From Chaetoderma sp. LZ-2023a (taxonomy: Eukaryota > Mollusca > Caudofoveata > Chaetodermatida > Chaetodermatidae), in the NCBI GenBank assembly GCA_034401795.1, contig CM067366.1, forward strand, positions 82,862,116-82,926,115: 64,000 bases of DNA. Direction: 5' to 3'. A model generated the notes under the pieces. That model searched no databases, was not told the origin of the DNA, and was given only the letters and a program-made list of their open reading frames with translations. A program made the translations under genes and the position numbers. How positions within the stretch are numbered: the stretch's first letter is position 1; every line of letters begins with the position of its first letter. This document shows, one piece after another, positions 1-10,820 of this stretch.

Positions 1-813
1 ATAACTCCTTCCAATTCTAGTATTGGCAAAAAGGGAAATTATCTCCCCTTTTGTTTACATTATAATTAGATACCTGATCCTTGTATAGACAAACCATCCA
101 ACGTGATGAACCTGAGAACTCCACCATAGTACGCCTCTACATTCTCTCCACCTCAGGGGAAGGAATTGGAGCAAGAGGGCAAAGTGAGAAGACCTTTATA
201 ACAGGCCTCCAACTCACTGAACATAGATCTTTTGGTTAGATAACCTAACAGTATTAGTAGGAAATGGAACCGTGGTGGAGAGAAAACATATCCTCTTGTG
301 CCGAAAAGTCCACCAAAGCTTCTCTGCGATACCTGTGGACAAAACACAAAGAGAAATGAGACATATGAAGCACCATGTTGTAAAAACCCAACATAATCAG
401 GCGCTAATCACGGTAAGCGCGAGTCCCGGAAATACATTAAACCGGGACAAAACACGCTAGCATATCAAAGAATTCACCTGATAAAGCGATCCCGCTCCTT
501 CCAGAGGCGAATCCTCCCTTTCCGACATGCTTCCACCAAAAATAAACGTCAAACGTGAGCGAAAAACAAGGCAACGCGCAGAAAAGTATGAAAACAACAA
601 AACCGCATGTAACCCTTTGCCAATAAATGAGCAAAGAGGAAGTAGTAGTCGGCGCATGCGCGGTGGTGGGGCGAGCATCCGCCGGACTACCTCTGACTCC
701 CTGCCCAGTAGGGGCACCTAACTGTTTTTAATCTGAGTGTTTTATTGAGTGAAAGCCGATATTTAGCAATATCCAAAAGTATTAGGGAGGTAAGTATACT
801 CTTGATGTGAAAA
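1..813 (-). mobile_element. Element A-a: 5' end of a family A DIRS-like retrotransposon
   Basis: The stretch is the 5' region (right end on the plus strand) of a family A element, colinear with A-b 15020-15777. It includes gag exon 1, the NRF1-like palindrome at 652-661 and the right ITR ending GTGAAAA at 807-813. The rest of the element lies left of the window. Its right end abuts gag sequence of A-prime, so A-a inserted into A-prime. Confidence 0.85.
478..528 (-). CDS. gag exon 1 of A-a (17 codons)
   Basis: It opens with ATG and encodes MSEREDSPLEGAGSLYQ, ending CAG|GTGAAT in phase 0. The same short exon, with the same length and donor position, is found in A-b, A-c and A-d. The exon 2 partner would lie left of the window start. 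This is an inferred exon; no transcript evidence is available. Confidence 0.55.
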
Positions 814-1960
814 GAGCCGTGCTGGCCAACGGCTTCGCCTGTAACCACGCCCGCGGGTTACCGGCGACCGTCTCGTCCACGGTGAGCTCTGGTCTTACAG
901 CGAGGAGCCACGCACACGCCTCTGACCAGTCTTCATCCGTGGCTACCTGCGAACTGCCGACGAGCAACGGGCCCTCGTCATCCTCAATGGCATTCGCAGG
1001 TATGGCCGAGGAGGAGGCTATAGACGAACCTGGCTGCCCAGGGAACGTATACGGGCCCGCGAGGGCCGGCATAGCATTCTCCATAGGCAAACCAAGCTCC
1101 AAGGCCGCGCTTGTGCGAGGGGGGTTACACACACCAGCGCGGCCTGGAACGTCCGTGTGAGATTCCACGTCCAACTGTGGAATCTTATACGGCCGGCCGT
1201 CTGCTCCAAAGCGGGCCACAGGCTGAACCATGAAACCTGCTCCCGAGGGAACAGTGCCATAGCTGCGAGCGTTCACGCTCCCCAACAGAGGAGTGTAGGC
1301 GCTCACATCCATGTCTTCATGATCCAGCTGTGGACCGAGCAGGTAGTCCTCATCATCTTCCTGGTCAGGAAAGTTAGACTCTGGATTAGTAAGGAAAACT
1401 AACCCAGACTGACCAGGAGACTACTCAAAGGCAGATGACGAGTTTACTCCGCGAGTGATCGTGGTCAGGCCCGTTGGTCGGGTCCCGCCTGATGCTTCTC
1501 GCGCCGCTGGCACCCCAGGCGATGCGAACATCAAGCCTGGGTCCAAGACGGCCGCCCCTGGATCACTAAACGCTTTGTCCGAGCTAATACGCCATGATCC
1601 AGGGACGGGGGCTACCTGCACCGAGGTCGATGCGCAGGAAGTTGAAACACCTGTGCCAGGCAACATGCCGCGAAGCATGTCAGGCATCAGGTCTTTCAAA
1701 GTCCTGCACATCTCACTCACCAACTCACTCTTGAAGGCCTCGAGACCACTCTTCTCAGAGGCCTTCTTCTTACCGTCCTTCTTCGGTTTCTTCCCCTCCT
1801 CTGCCATCATCCTCGCCTGTAAAGAGAAGAATTTAGAGGTTAGATCACACCCCCACTTTTCACAAATAACACATTTGTTGGACAGCCTACAAGCTGAACA
1901 CAGATGGCAAGGGTGGGGGAAGAATCTAGCCTTCATAGACTTTAGGCAGGACGGACACTT
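814..1960 (-). pseudogene. gag exon 2 of A-prime, truncated, one premature stop
   Basis: The frame opens right after a consensus acceptor (GTCTTTTCAG at 1961-1970) with KCPSCLKS, then a Cys-rich N-terminal module (CHLCSAC, CVICEKWG) resembling a zinc-binding domain, then a Lys-rich stretch and the GMLPG motif shared with family A. A TAG at 1421-1423 interrupts an otherwise continuous frame. Downstream, TDEDWSEACAWLLAVRPEL matches the equivalent family A motif. The C-terminal half is lost to the A-a insertion. Gag-like proteins of DIRS elements are thought to package RNA; that role is inferred. Confidence 0.75.
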
Positions 1961-2885
1961 CTGAAAAGACGGATACGAAGACAATGAGTATGACAGTCTC
2001 AAAGCCTTGATAATGGGTCTTTTAAGAAGAAACCAAAACAACCTCGAGAGAAGACATCCACTATTACGACCACCCTGACGGGACAGGCGACTTCTCTAGT
2101 TAATAACTCCAAATACAACCAGAACCCCACATTAAGAGAGAGAGAGAAAGATCATGACTATCTAGATATCTCTCTACACTTCTTAATAAACAGGGGATGA
2201 ACACATCACAGACTTCTCTAAACTAAGATTATGACATCAAGAAAAGAGAAACTCTGGTTGATTATGACATCAAACCTCAATGCAAAAGCTCCTTCAAGGA
2301 GAGGGGACGTCAGATTAATGCAAGAAATATCTAGATCTTACAGACATTCTCAGCTCTCGAGTAATATAATACTAAACTATATATACTCGAGGACCCATGC
2401 ACACGCAAGAGAGAAAATAGTGCAATAGCAAACGGCAGCAGAAATTGTAATTATTTTCAAATAATTATGCGCCATAATTAATAAACTCCCTTAGCCTGAG
2501 CACAGGCAACCATCCTCTTGTGCAGGAAAACACGTCCCTCCATCCGCCGAGACTCCTCCTCCAGAAGAACTGATGAGGGGGATGGGACAAAAGGAAGGAG
2601 ATATTTTATTTATTAATTTATTATATCTCCAACCCTTAGACATATCACGATGATAAGTCACCCTGGGACGTGAACCACGCTCTAGAAAAGACCAGGCATC
2701 CTTGTATAGGCACAAGACAAACCTGTAAGCATAAAACACAAGAGATTAATAGCCCTAGGCGCTGGGAAAAAATTTACAAGGATTCCCAGCGCCTGAAAAA
2801 CGCGGTACCGCCGAAAACGGCCGCGACGAAAACCGGTAACACACGAAAGTTACAAGTCTCAAATAAAAGCCAGGAACAATGTCAC

Positions 2886-2933
2886 CTTGGATGATGACGA
2901 GGAGGGCTCCTCTGACATTTTTGCATCAGCCAT
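2886..2933 (-). CDS. gag exon 1 of A-prime (16 codons)
   Basis: It encodes MADAKMSEEPSSSSSK and ends CAAG|GTGACA in phase 0, which fits the phase-0 start of exon 2 at 1960. The rest of the A-prime leader has diverged strongly from family A. The retained Met-Ala start, exon length (16 against 17), donor and phase therefore suggest a real coding exon. Confidence 0.6.
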
Positions 2934-3019
2934 GATAGATTTGGATGTATTGTTCTCTTATGAATTCAGAAAAGCGCCTGTGAGGAATTTCCACAAGTTG
3001 CTTCCAGCCAATATATTAG

Positions 3020-3187
3020 AAAACGGAAGTACCGGTGTGCGCATGCGCAGAGGGTGGTGTTGTCATGTGCATGACTGTGTACTTCCCCCTGCCCAGTAGG
3101 GGCACCTAACTTTTTATAATTCTGAATATTATTGAATTTAGAGCCGATATACTAGTATATCAAGAGTGTTAGGGAGGTAAGTATATT
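3020..3187 (-). repeat. Right ITR of A-prime with NRF1-like palindrome
   Basis: It contains TGCGCATGCGCA at 3038-3049, the GCCCAGTAGGGGCACCTAAC block and TTAGGGAGGTAAGTAT near the terminus. These blocks are shared with family A ITRs while the sequence between them has diverged. Confidence 0.75.
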
Positions 3188-3202
3188 CTCATGATGTGAA
3201 AA

Positions 3203-3838
3203 ATTCGTTTCAAAATATTCAACAGCATGTTTATTAAATAGTAGAGACATACAATTATTACGTGAAAGGTAATAACGACATAGTCTGTTAAAACAAACCA
3301 GGATACAAGGTTTTTAACCTGATGCTTGGTTTCACATGTGAGACCAAAAGTCTGAATGATCTGGACTCGTTTCTCTTTCCTTTATATACCCTTCTCTGGG
3401 TAAACTTGTGGATTGAGTGGTCCTTGACCAAATATGGGCAATAAGATGGGAGTAGAACGGTACCCTTGTCTGAAATTTTTACCGGTTTAGTAAAAATTAT
3501 TTTGGTTAACTTTTTTACCTGTTCAGTTTTTTGGCGGTATGGTTGCATATGTGCCGGTATCAGAAATTGTTACCATTTGGGATCGTTTTTGCTGGTTGTG
3601 GTTCTTTTACCGGTTGTGAATTTTTTGGGCGATTTTGGAAAATGTAATTTGTTTTGGCATTTTTGGTTGCCAAAGTATTTACCGGTTTTGGGAATTTATA
3701 CAATTCTTATGTGTCACTCTATTAAGAGTTAAAGACGGGCCTAATAGAATCATCTATGACGTAATGATTATGATGTCATCCTACACGCCGCATAGCTGAT
3801 TATGATGTCATATGACGTCATTACTCTGGAAAGGTCCA
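3203..3838 (+). repeat. MITE-A copy, split by two insertions
   Basis: 3203-3256 is the inner hairpin arm (TTTCAAAATATTCAACAGC) and following sequence. 3698-3838 is the rest, with CRE-like palindromes and the terminal CTGGAAAGGTCCA. The 5' part is missing because A-prime joins at 3202/3203, and a ~441-bp insert separates the two pieces. Confidence 0.75.
3257..3697. mobile_element. Unidentified ~441-bp insertion flanked by ATACAATT
   Basis: The insert is bounded by identical 8-bp repeats (3249-3256 and 3698-3705) that fit a target-site duplication within MITE-A. Its interior is T/G-rich with repeated ACCGGTT words. No coding capacity or recognisable terminal inverted repeat was seen. An 8-bp duplication is typical of hAT-type elements, but the class cannot be assigned. 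Confidence 0.5.
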
Positions 3839-4169
3839 TTATCTACCATAATTAACATAACCTTTGACACGGTACACAAATTACATGTTGTACTAAGGGC
3901 AAATACTCCATTTAAATTAAGTTGCATTACATGATTTTCTGGTAGACCTCTTTTATAAATTTAATTCTGATGAAAATAGATGTTTGTGTAACTTAAACAG
4001 TGTACTTAATACTTGTACATACATGATTATATTAACAGATTAAACAAAATTTATTACTCAATATGAGTATTGTATGCAGGACTGGAAAATTCCAAATTTT
4101 TGGGCTTGGACAACCAAAACTTGTTTGTCGTTGTACATGGCTGTAGGAACATGGAATTTTCAAGCTCTG

Positions 4170-4400
4170 CTTTAATGGTCAGCTTGACTAAAATAGCCTC
4201 TGCTGTGTTCTTGCAGAATGTCCGTTTGTAGGCCTAGAGAAGACAATTTCTTTTAATTTACCACTGGAATACCTGGCTCGATAACCGAGCTAGTCATTTC
4301 ATGTGGTAAAAATGTTTAAATAGTCTTTTCTTCACATGCAAATGGAAAATAATTAAGAAAATATTTAGACATTCCTGACCAAATATGACCATCACATGGT
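4170..4400. repeat. MITE-B copy (degenerate hairpin)
   Basis: TACCACTGGAATACCTGGCT is followed by its inverted counterpart around CTCGATAACCGAG. Flanking GTCCGTTTGTAGGCC and CACATGCAAATGGA arms match other copies in the window. Confidence 0.65.
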
Positions 4401-4456
4401 TAATATTCAATCCCTAGAATCCCAACAGAGGATATCTGCTAAGGATTAATCTCTTT

Positions 4457-4462
4457 TTTATT
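4457..4462 (-). terminator. Candidate polyadenylation signal of the POLR1E-like gene
   Basis: AATAAA on the minus strand about 70 bp after the stop codon, in a suitable place for the 3' end. The region is AT-rich, so a chance match is possible. Confidence 0.5.
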
Positions 4463-4530
4463 CCACTATTGTCTCTTTGGTTCACATTGCCATTATTATA
4501 GACTATCTAGAGTCACGAGTCATCGTCTTA

Positions 4531-4687
4531 TCACCTGCGAGATTTCAAACTCTTTGGTGTACGAGATTGCGGAGTGAACAGAGGTATAGTTAGTGTCGCT
4601 ATGATAACACTTTTTGAATGACCATCTACATCTTTTTCATTTGTCGTCGTCACTTTACAACCAATCTCCTGTAGCACCAGTATCAGC
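4531..4687 (-). CDS. POLR1E: POLR1E-like exon k (last, with stop)
   Basis: Acceptor TTTATTACAG. It encodes LILVLQEIGCKVTTTNEK, a variable segment, then a basic tail TPKSLKSRR and TGA at 4531-4533. The ....A..I...V.... segment followed by a short basic tail matches the C-terminus of animal PAF53 proteins. An AATAAA lies about 70 bp downstream. Confidence 0.87.
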
Positions 4688-5384
4688 CTGTAATAAATCA
4701 TATCATCAGGAATTAAACAATTAGGAATCTGCGATCTACAGCTACCAAAAGGACTGGAACCACAGATTTTGCTCTTCCACCATTTGTCTCCACCACGCAA
4801 CAGATGTCTCATTGATATCGCCTGTCGCTGATAAGTGTACATGGATAAACTTGATATTGGCTTCGTTCATTAAGAGTTTCATTTTGTCCTGCAGACATAG
4901 GGAGGTGATTGAGAGGCTTCATTTCCTCATCTATGAAGTCTACATCGTCTGCATACTCCATCCCTTGTGGGAGGCCCAGTGTTTATACTGGTGGGTTTGG
5001 ACCTGTGGAATGCTCTTGCACAGATGAGAGGGCTGTGACACGGTAGCATGTAAACAGCACTGGAGACGCCATCCCAGCATGATATCTACAATTAATTTAT
5101 TCAATATGGGAATGGAAAATACTCATTGGAACCTTTAAATAGAGATTGGCTTGGTCCTTGAATGCTTAGAGCTGAAATATCAGATTGAGAAATTCCACTT
5201 GATCTGGTGTCCATTTTAGAGATGTTGAGTTGTACAATGCAGTCTTCTGTAGTTTCCAAAGTTTAAACAAGTCATTTGTCTTTAACTAACAGTTTCTGTA
5301 ACAGTACAATAAACTCAATAAAAAATCTTTTCAAACTCATATTAATTTTTTCTTGCAAGAAGCCAGTTTCTGCAACACGAAATT

Positions 5385-5428
5385 ACACACACACGCACGT
5401 ACGTACGTATGCACACACACACACACAC
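5385..5428. repeat. (AC)n / ACGT microsatellite
   Basis: ACACACACACGCACGTACGT-type simple repeat in intron j-k. The rest of that intron (4688-5383) holds nothing recognisable. Confidence 0.9.
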
Positions 5429-5483
5429 CACTTTGTACAACTAAGATAATATTTTTGCTACCTGAGCAGAATAACTATCTTAC

Positions 5484-5606
5484 CTTTTCTGTGGAGTTTT
5501 CAGATCCTGAATAAGTTGCTCCATATGAAGATGAAACTCATCCATAATGAGACATAAGACAAGAATGTGTGCGAGGAGTTTATCTTTCAACTGTGCCGGC
5601 ATACAT
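5484..5606 (-). CDS. POLR1E: POLR1E-like exon j
   Basis: Acceptor ATATTTCTAG and donor AG|GTAAGA. It encodes CMPAQLKDKLLAHILVLCLI followed by MDEFHLHMEQLIQDLKTPQK. This is the helix-rich second winged-helix block (KAK..AY...L.LHI..F.ID...L..DLK). All 40 codons are open and the phase is maintained. Confidence 0.9.
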
Positions 5607-5647
5607 CTAGAAATATCAACAATTTACATGTAACATTTAATTCTTTA

Positions 5648-6020
5648 ACCCTTTTAACATTCGCATGAGCTAAAAAAAGCTTCAGCACTGGTCTTGAGAA
5701 ATGTCCATTTGCAGACCTACAGAAACCTATTTTTGACAATTTACTACTGGAATGACTGGCTCAATAACCGAGCCAGTCAATCCAGTGGTCAATTTTCAAA
5801 AATAGGCTTCTCTTGGTCTGCAAATGGACATTTTCTATGAGATAATTGAAATTTTCTTGAAGAAATTTGAGAGTTAAAGGGTTAATGGTCAAGGCAGCTG
5901 AAAACAGGCCATTGCCGTGGTATTGAGGAATGCCAAATAGAAGACTATTTTGAAAATTTAGCACTGGAATAACTGGATCAATAACCAAGCCTGTCATTTC
6001 AGTGGAATAAATGTTCAAAC
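5648..6020. repeat. Two adjacent MITE-B copies
   Basis: The first (5648-5884) is nearly complete, from CCCTTTAACATTCGC to GAGAGTTAAAGGGTTAA, with a perfect-looking central inverted repeat around GGCTCAATAACCGAGCC. The second (5885-6020) is a weaker half copy starting right at the TTAA. Confidence 0.75.
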
Positions 6021-6059
6021 AAGAGGCCTGCACCTGCATATCGAGCCTTCGGGGCATTT

Positions 6060-6245
6060 TTGTAAAACTTTAACATTCTTGATGCAAAATAAACTAAGTC
6101 CAAACTACGTAAAGGTATGGGGAAAATTGCAAATCATTTTCATTATGGTCCAGATGGGATGTAATGACATGAACGATGGTGTATAACAACTCTGTAAAGT
6201 TTTATTGAAATTGGACAAGCCCTTGATTAATTAAATGTCCATTAA
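6060..6245. repeat. Repeat D copy
   Basis: AAACTTTAACATTCTTGATG, then GTAAAGTTTTATTGAAATTG and CAAGCCCTTGATTAA, resembles units at 47275-47450 and 49283-49660. Function unknown. Confidence 0.55.
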
Positions 6246-6899
6246 AATACTTTAGCATTTACCTAATTCTTAGTGCATGCTCGATATCACAAGGCAGACA
6301 GAATTTTGATCTATATAGCCTTAGCCTCGCTAAGGACGTGACAAATAGAGTGAAGATGGTCCTTCAATAAGCACATGCTTTGATTTTCTTGACTAATCTT
6401 GATCACTGAGGGTTAACCATGGAGAATGTTTTGAATGTGCACAAATTAGAGGCAGTGGTTTTCAGCAATAATGGAAAACAAACGGAATTCACGAAATTGG
6501 TAATTTGAAACTGAAATTTGTAAAACCGTTGTAAATTGAAAGCGAAACTTGACACTGAAATGAAAATTAATGGATAGACATTTTGCTCAAGAAAGTTATC
6601 CATTCTCATCCAAAATTGTAAATTATAAGTTACCAATATCCTCCCCACACTGACTTGATACTCTCTGGACTCACTAATAACACAATATACAACACAAATT
6701 TGACAGTTTTATTGGCTTTATTATATGTACATGCAGCTTAGATGATATAGTTTACAAAACGGAAATGAAACGGAATCGGCAACTTTATGCAGCGGAAAAT
6801 GACAAATTCTGAAACGGAAAACCACTGTCCCTAACAAATGCTAACTATTTTCCTGGATGTAAATTAGTCAATCAAGTATTACGTAAATCATGACATACT

Positions 6900-7285
6900 T
6901 AATCAGACAGCATCAATGGAGAGGTATGATGTCACTCAAGCATATGATGTCATAATAAATTACGTAACATATAGTATGACATCACAATCGTAATGCATTA
7001 TGATTGACATATCTACCTCCATCATGAACACTCAAGTCTGTCAAGTGTATGAATTGCATGCCTTTACTATTTACTAAAACAGTCTGTTGAATATTTTGAA
7101 ACTGATTTGAACGGACTCTGTCAAAATAGTTTCAAAATATTTAACAACTTACCCAATATAGTTAGCTTGAAATTTGGAATCTGGGAATTCAGGGTTCAAA
7201 ATATATAAATCGATCCCAACCAACACAAAACATGGGCAGAGCTAAGCTAGAAATGGGCGTGGCATAGCTAGAAATAGATCCTTCT
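6900..7285 (-). repeat. MITE-A copy, degenerate, reverse orientation
   Basis: It contains the hairpin arms (GAATATTTTGAAACTGATTT and ATAGTTTCAAAATATTTAAC), ATCGATCCCAA and GGCATAGCTAGAAA in the order seen in complete reverse copies. The terminal repeats are decayed. Confidence 0.65.
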
Positions 7286-7323
7286 ATTGTTGGAGTAGAC
7301 ACAGGGCAGGATATATACAGTTA

Positions 7324-7450
7324 AACCCTTTAAATATTTAAAACTGTCTAAACTGGCATTTACTGTGGTCTTGAGAAATGTCCACTTAGAGGGTAAAAGA
7401 AGACTATTTTTTTTTAACAATTTAGCACTGAAATGACTGGCTAGTTTATA
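7324..7450. repeat. Partial MITE-B
   Basis: AAACCCTTTAAATATT to TAGCACTGAAATGACTGGCT matches the left arm only. Confidence 0.55.
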
Positions 7451-7758
7451 TACATGTTTTGATTAATTCCAGTGATAAAAGTTCATTCATATTTACTGAT
7501 CAAAAGATTACACTTATGATTTGCGTTGAAAACAAAATGGCTAAACTTTTTATATATGTATATTACAATGCTTGAGGGGAACGAGTAATGATTCAGAACT
7601 CTGAAGCTTGTGTGAGGGTCTGTGTGTTCAGTTAAAAACCGAAGTTTTTATATTATATTATACTAATTTCAAATTTTCTTGCTTCAATTATTCTCAACAT
7701 TAAAAGTAGATTTACTAATCACGCAATTTAAGAGCTATAACATGTAGATTAGAGTTAC

Positions 7759-7846
7759 CGTTTGTTCCCCTCACTGCCAACCTTCATCGTGAATTGTTCC
7801 AGAAATGTTTTGGTGATTAATTGCGGCCAGTCCACTGGCAAAGGAG
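7759..7846 (-). CDS. POLR1E: POLR1E-like exon i
   Basis: A strong acceptor (GTTTTTCCAG) and donor CG|GTAACT. It encodes PLPVDWPQLITKTFLEQFTM then KVGSEGNK, which aligns with the GVP.II...LL..FT linker between the two winged helices of the family. It is phase-consistent on both sides. Confidence 0.88.
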
Positions 7847-8070
7847 CTGGAAAAACAATTAGTGTACCGTATTTATCCTAATTTAACTACCCAATGGGTA
7901 ACAGTCATGTAACAGGGTGGGTTAATTAGCACAATCAATGCACTTACATTTTAGATATGAGTTAACATTTTGTGCGTTTAAAACGCAAAAAAACTGAAAC
8001 ATGTTTAGCGAAAAGTTATCGTTCTTGCCGCACTCATTCCTTTCTTTCTTCGCAGCATAAAACGGTACAG

Positions 8071-8197
8071 AGTGTGAAAAAGGAACTAGAGTGTGAAAAA
8101 GGAACTAGAGTGTGAAAATGAACTAGAGTGTGAAAAAGGAACTAGTGTGAAAAAGGAACTAGAGTGTGAAAAAGGAACTAGAGTGTGAAAAAGGAAC
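8071..8197 (+). repeat. 19-bp minisatellite, seven units
   Basis: Seven head-to-tail units of GTGTGAAAAAGGAACTAGA, two of them with small deletions, in intron h-i. The surrounding intron (7847-8726) holds nothing else recognisable. Confidence 0.9.
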
Positions 8198-8766
8198 GTT
8201 GTTTTATAGCCATCAGTATTTCATCAAGTACTGTGAAATATTCCACAACTTTCACAAAACTGGGTTGCTACACCGTCACGTATTGTAGTTCGAGAGAACG
8301 TTAAAGCAATAACATTTACTAACAGTTTCACATCAGCCTTTTCCTCAGCGAATTTACCCACAATGTACAAACACTAATGTTGTCATTTTGAAAATGTTCC
8401 GTTTTGGTTCTGCTTTTGTTCCGTTTTGTCCCGCATCATGTTAACTTATATCTTAGCTGTGCTGTATTTTTTTCACTGTTATTGCTCAAAAACATGGGAG
8501 CGGTATAATTGTGCGAGGAAGTTAAATTAGAATAAATATGGTATATCTATGTCTACAAGCAAGTACATAGTACAGCAAGACTACATTTATTTGTATAGCT
8601 AAATTCTTCCAGGAGTTTGTAAATAAATAATTCTAACAGGGCATGGATGATAGTGGAATATGACTCGTGCCATTTTCATGTCATTTGATCACTCAAACAA
8701 GTGGCATTGTAAGATTTATCAAGATTTAAACGAAATCTAGGATTTCTTTTTTCACGAGAGAGTTGA

Positions 8767-8942
8767 TACTTACCTCCCTAATACTTTTGATATTGCTAAA
8801 TATTGGCTTTCACTCAATAAACACTCAGATTTAAAACAGTTAGGTGCCCCTACTGGGCAGGGAGTCAGAGCGTAGTCTGGCGGATGCCAGCCCCACCACC
8901 GCGCATGCGCAGACTAGCACTTCCTCTGACTAGATTATTGGC
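8767..8942 (-). repeat. A-b left ITR
   Basis: It is the inverted copy of 15584-15762, with few differences. It carries the NRF1-like GCGCATGCGC at 8901-8910 and, read on the coding strand, a splice-donor-like GGGAGGTAAGTAT near its outer end. The outermost ~40 bp (8727-8766) is end-specific and not part of the inverted repeat. Confidence 0.9.
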
Positions 8943-9010
8943 TGACACACATGCAACTATTAAGAGCCTGAAGACCGAGCCTCTGTGGGGTGGAGAGGCC
9001 GGGTCCGTAT

Positions 9011-9110
9011 CTAGGGAGGTAAGTATCAACTCTCTCGTGAAAAAAGAAATCCTAGATTTCGTTTATTTCACTTCAAGAGTATACTTACCTCCCTAATACT
9101 TTTGATATTG
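9011..9110. repeat. A-b internal complementary region (ICR)
   Basis: The first half is the reverse complement of the left terminus (through GATTTCGTTTA) and the second half that of the right terminus (TTTCACTTCAAGAGTATAC). It therefore spells the junction of a circularised element. In the DIRS1 model this region templates repair of the ends. Confidence 0.9.
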
Positions 9111-9644
9111 CCAGAATTCGAAAGTGAATCTGGCGGGAGGGAGGCGAGGTCAAAAGACCATCTCATCCCTATACGCTTTTCTGCGTTTAAGGCACTTAAA
9201 CTTCTGAAACTGTAAGAAAAAACAGTCAGGATTTGACTAACCATCGGATAACACCACCGATGTATGAGAGATGACCGAATGTCATATGTGCTCCCCCCCC
9301 CTCCTTCCTGGGAGGAAGAGTCGACTGACCTCAATGTCCTATACGCTCTCTACGTACAAGTGCCATGTACTACAGGACAGAGACGAAAAAACTCCATTTT
9401 CGTAACTCTCAACAATGAACCACACAAATACACAAACCATCACCATATTAATAACGGGTAATCGTGACAATACAATTAACAACGGACAACACATGAACAA
9501 GACTGACCTTGTTGAAAACGGCTGCTGACATCATCTTCCCATTGGTAAAGACTGATGCAGGCCCCAAAAAGTGGGTGTTTCCATAAATTAATTGTGAAAT
9601 ATATAAGTAATGAGGAAAAACCTCCTCAAAAAATATAAACCGAG

Positions 9645-10820
9645 TTATTTTTTCAAAACCGACAAGGCGAGAGGATTAGAGGTGTCACGGAGATAATGGT
9701 CTGTAAAACTTGACTCACAGTGCCACTGAGCCACCGACATAATATCATCCACAGGGACCCCATTAAATAGGGCCGTGGATGTCACTACGCCGCGGACACT
9801 GTGAGCCTTGGCCACGTCAACCTGCTTCCCGGTGGCGGATTTATGGCAAAACTGAATGCATTCCACAATCCACCTGGAAATGGTGTCCTTAGAAGCCCTG
9901 CCATGGGGTTCAATATATGACAACCATAACGCTGACTGGTCGGTGCGCCACTCCGCCGTACGTTGTTTGTACCGGCGCAGCGCCCGGACGGGACACCATG
10001 CTTTAGAATTAGGATCATATCTAGTTAAAGCAGGCAAAATAATAGGTTGACCTGGATATTTCAACGACTGATTTTTAGCCAAGAAATTAATCCTAGGTAG
10101 CAGCTTAAGGCCTTCCCCTGAAACCACAAAACGGTCATCCTCGGCTGATAAGGCATGAATTTCACTCCTACGCCTAGCCGAGGCCGCAGCAATTAAAAAC
10201 ACAGTCTTCAGTGTTAATAGTTTCATAGAAATGGAACTAAGTGGTTCAAAAGGCTTATCACCTAGTACTTGAAGCACTAGCGATAAACTCCAAGACGGAA
10301 TCACAGGTGGATTCCTTGGTCTTAGATTGCCCATGCCTTTAATTAATACATTTAATGTATTTACTTCATCACTTCCCCTCTTAGCCAAGCAAGGAATAAC
10401 AGACATTAATGCTGACTTATAACCAGCAATAGAGTTAGGCTTGAGGCTATAGGCATCATAGAGGTGACAGAGGAAATCAGCCACTACTTGAATAGATGAA
10501 TCCATTGGATCAATACATCTTTTTGAGCACCATTCTGCAAATCTGTTGATTTTATAATTATATGCTCTGGAGGTTGACCCCCTCCTGGCTTTGGCCATAA
10601 ACATGGCTGCTTGCTCAGAAAAGCCCTCCTTAATTCTAGATTCCTTGACAACATCCACGCAGTCAATCTGAACATTGACGGATTGTTGTGAAGGGCCTTG
10701 CCCTGGAAGATAATATCGTCCATCAGAGGCAGAGGAACCGGATTGCAGACCAGAAGGTCCAGCAGATCCGTATACCATGATCGGCTTGGCCAATCCGGGG
10801 CGATCAGAAGCACTTGGCAT
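9645..10820 (-). CDS. A-b tyrosine recombinase (YR)
   Basis: This is a lambda-integrase-type tyrosine recombinase, expected to integrate the circular element DNA. The catalytic residues are visible: box I Arg in ARRRSEIHALS (about 10150-10180), HxxR in AHSVRG (about 9790-9806), the W-H of AQWHC, and the nucleophilic Tyr in FTDHYLRD (about 9685-9704). An N-terminal core-binding domain starts near SRAYNYKINRFAEWC. The frame is open and extends much further upstream (to 12125), but that part is a shadow of RT; the first plausible Met (MPSASD) is given as the start. It overlaps the end of the RT-RNase H frame by about 340 bp. Confidence 0.88.
   Translation of the reverse strand: MPSASDRPGLAKPIMVYGSAGPSGLQSGSSASDGRYYLPGQGPSQQSVNVQIDCVDVVKESRIKEGFSEQAAMFMAKARRGSTSRAYNYKINRFAEWCSKRCIDPMDSSIQVVADFLCHLYDAYSLKPNSIAGYKSALMSVIPCLAKRGSDEVNTLNVLIKGMGNLRPRNPPVIPSWSLSLVLQVLGDKPFEPLSSISMKLLTLKTVFLIAAASARRRSEIHALSAEDDRFVVSGEGLKLLPRINFLAKNQSLKYPGQPIILPALTRYDPNSKAWCPVRALRRYKQRTAEWRTDQSALWLSYIEPHGRASKDTISRWIVECIQFCHKSATGKQVDVAKAHSVRGVVTSTALFNGVPVDDIMSVAQWHCESSFTDHYLRDTSNPLALSVLKK

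Larger units (their letters stand above)
814..3202 (-). mobile_element. Element A-prime: diverged family A relative, 5' part only
   Basis: It contains gag (exon 2 to 1960, exon 1 at 2886-2933), a 5' leader and a right ITR with the shared GCCCAGTAGGGGCACCTAAC block, ending GTGAAAA at 3196-3202. It is clearly related to family A but much diverged in protein and leader. The left side is cut by the insertion of A-a. The right end abuts the hairpin arm of a MITE-A copy, so A-prime itself inserted into that MITE. Confidence 0.82.

Noticed and set aside
8071-8197. CRISPR-like array
   Set aside because: Contiguous 19-bp minisatellite without spacers, in animal DNA.
8884-9096. 70-codon plus-strand frame (MPAPPPRMRRLALPL...), also at 19755 and 29780
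   Set aside because: It lies wholly in the left ITR and ICR, recurs only because the elements are repeated, and runs antisense to all element genes.
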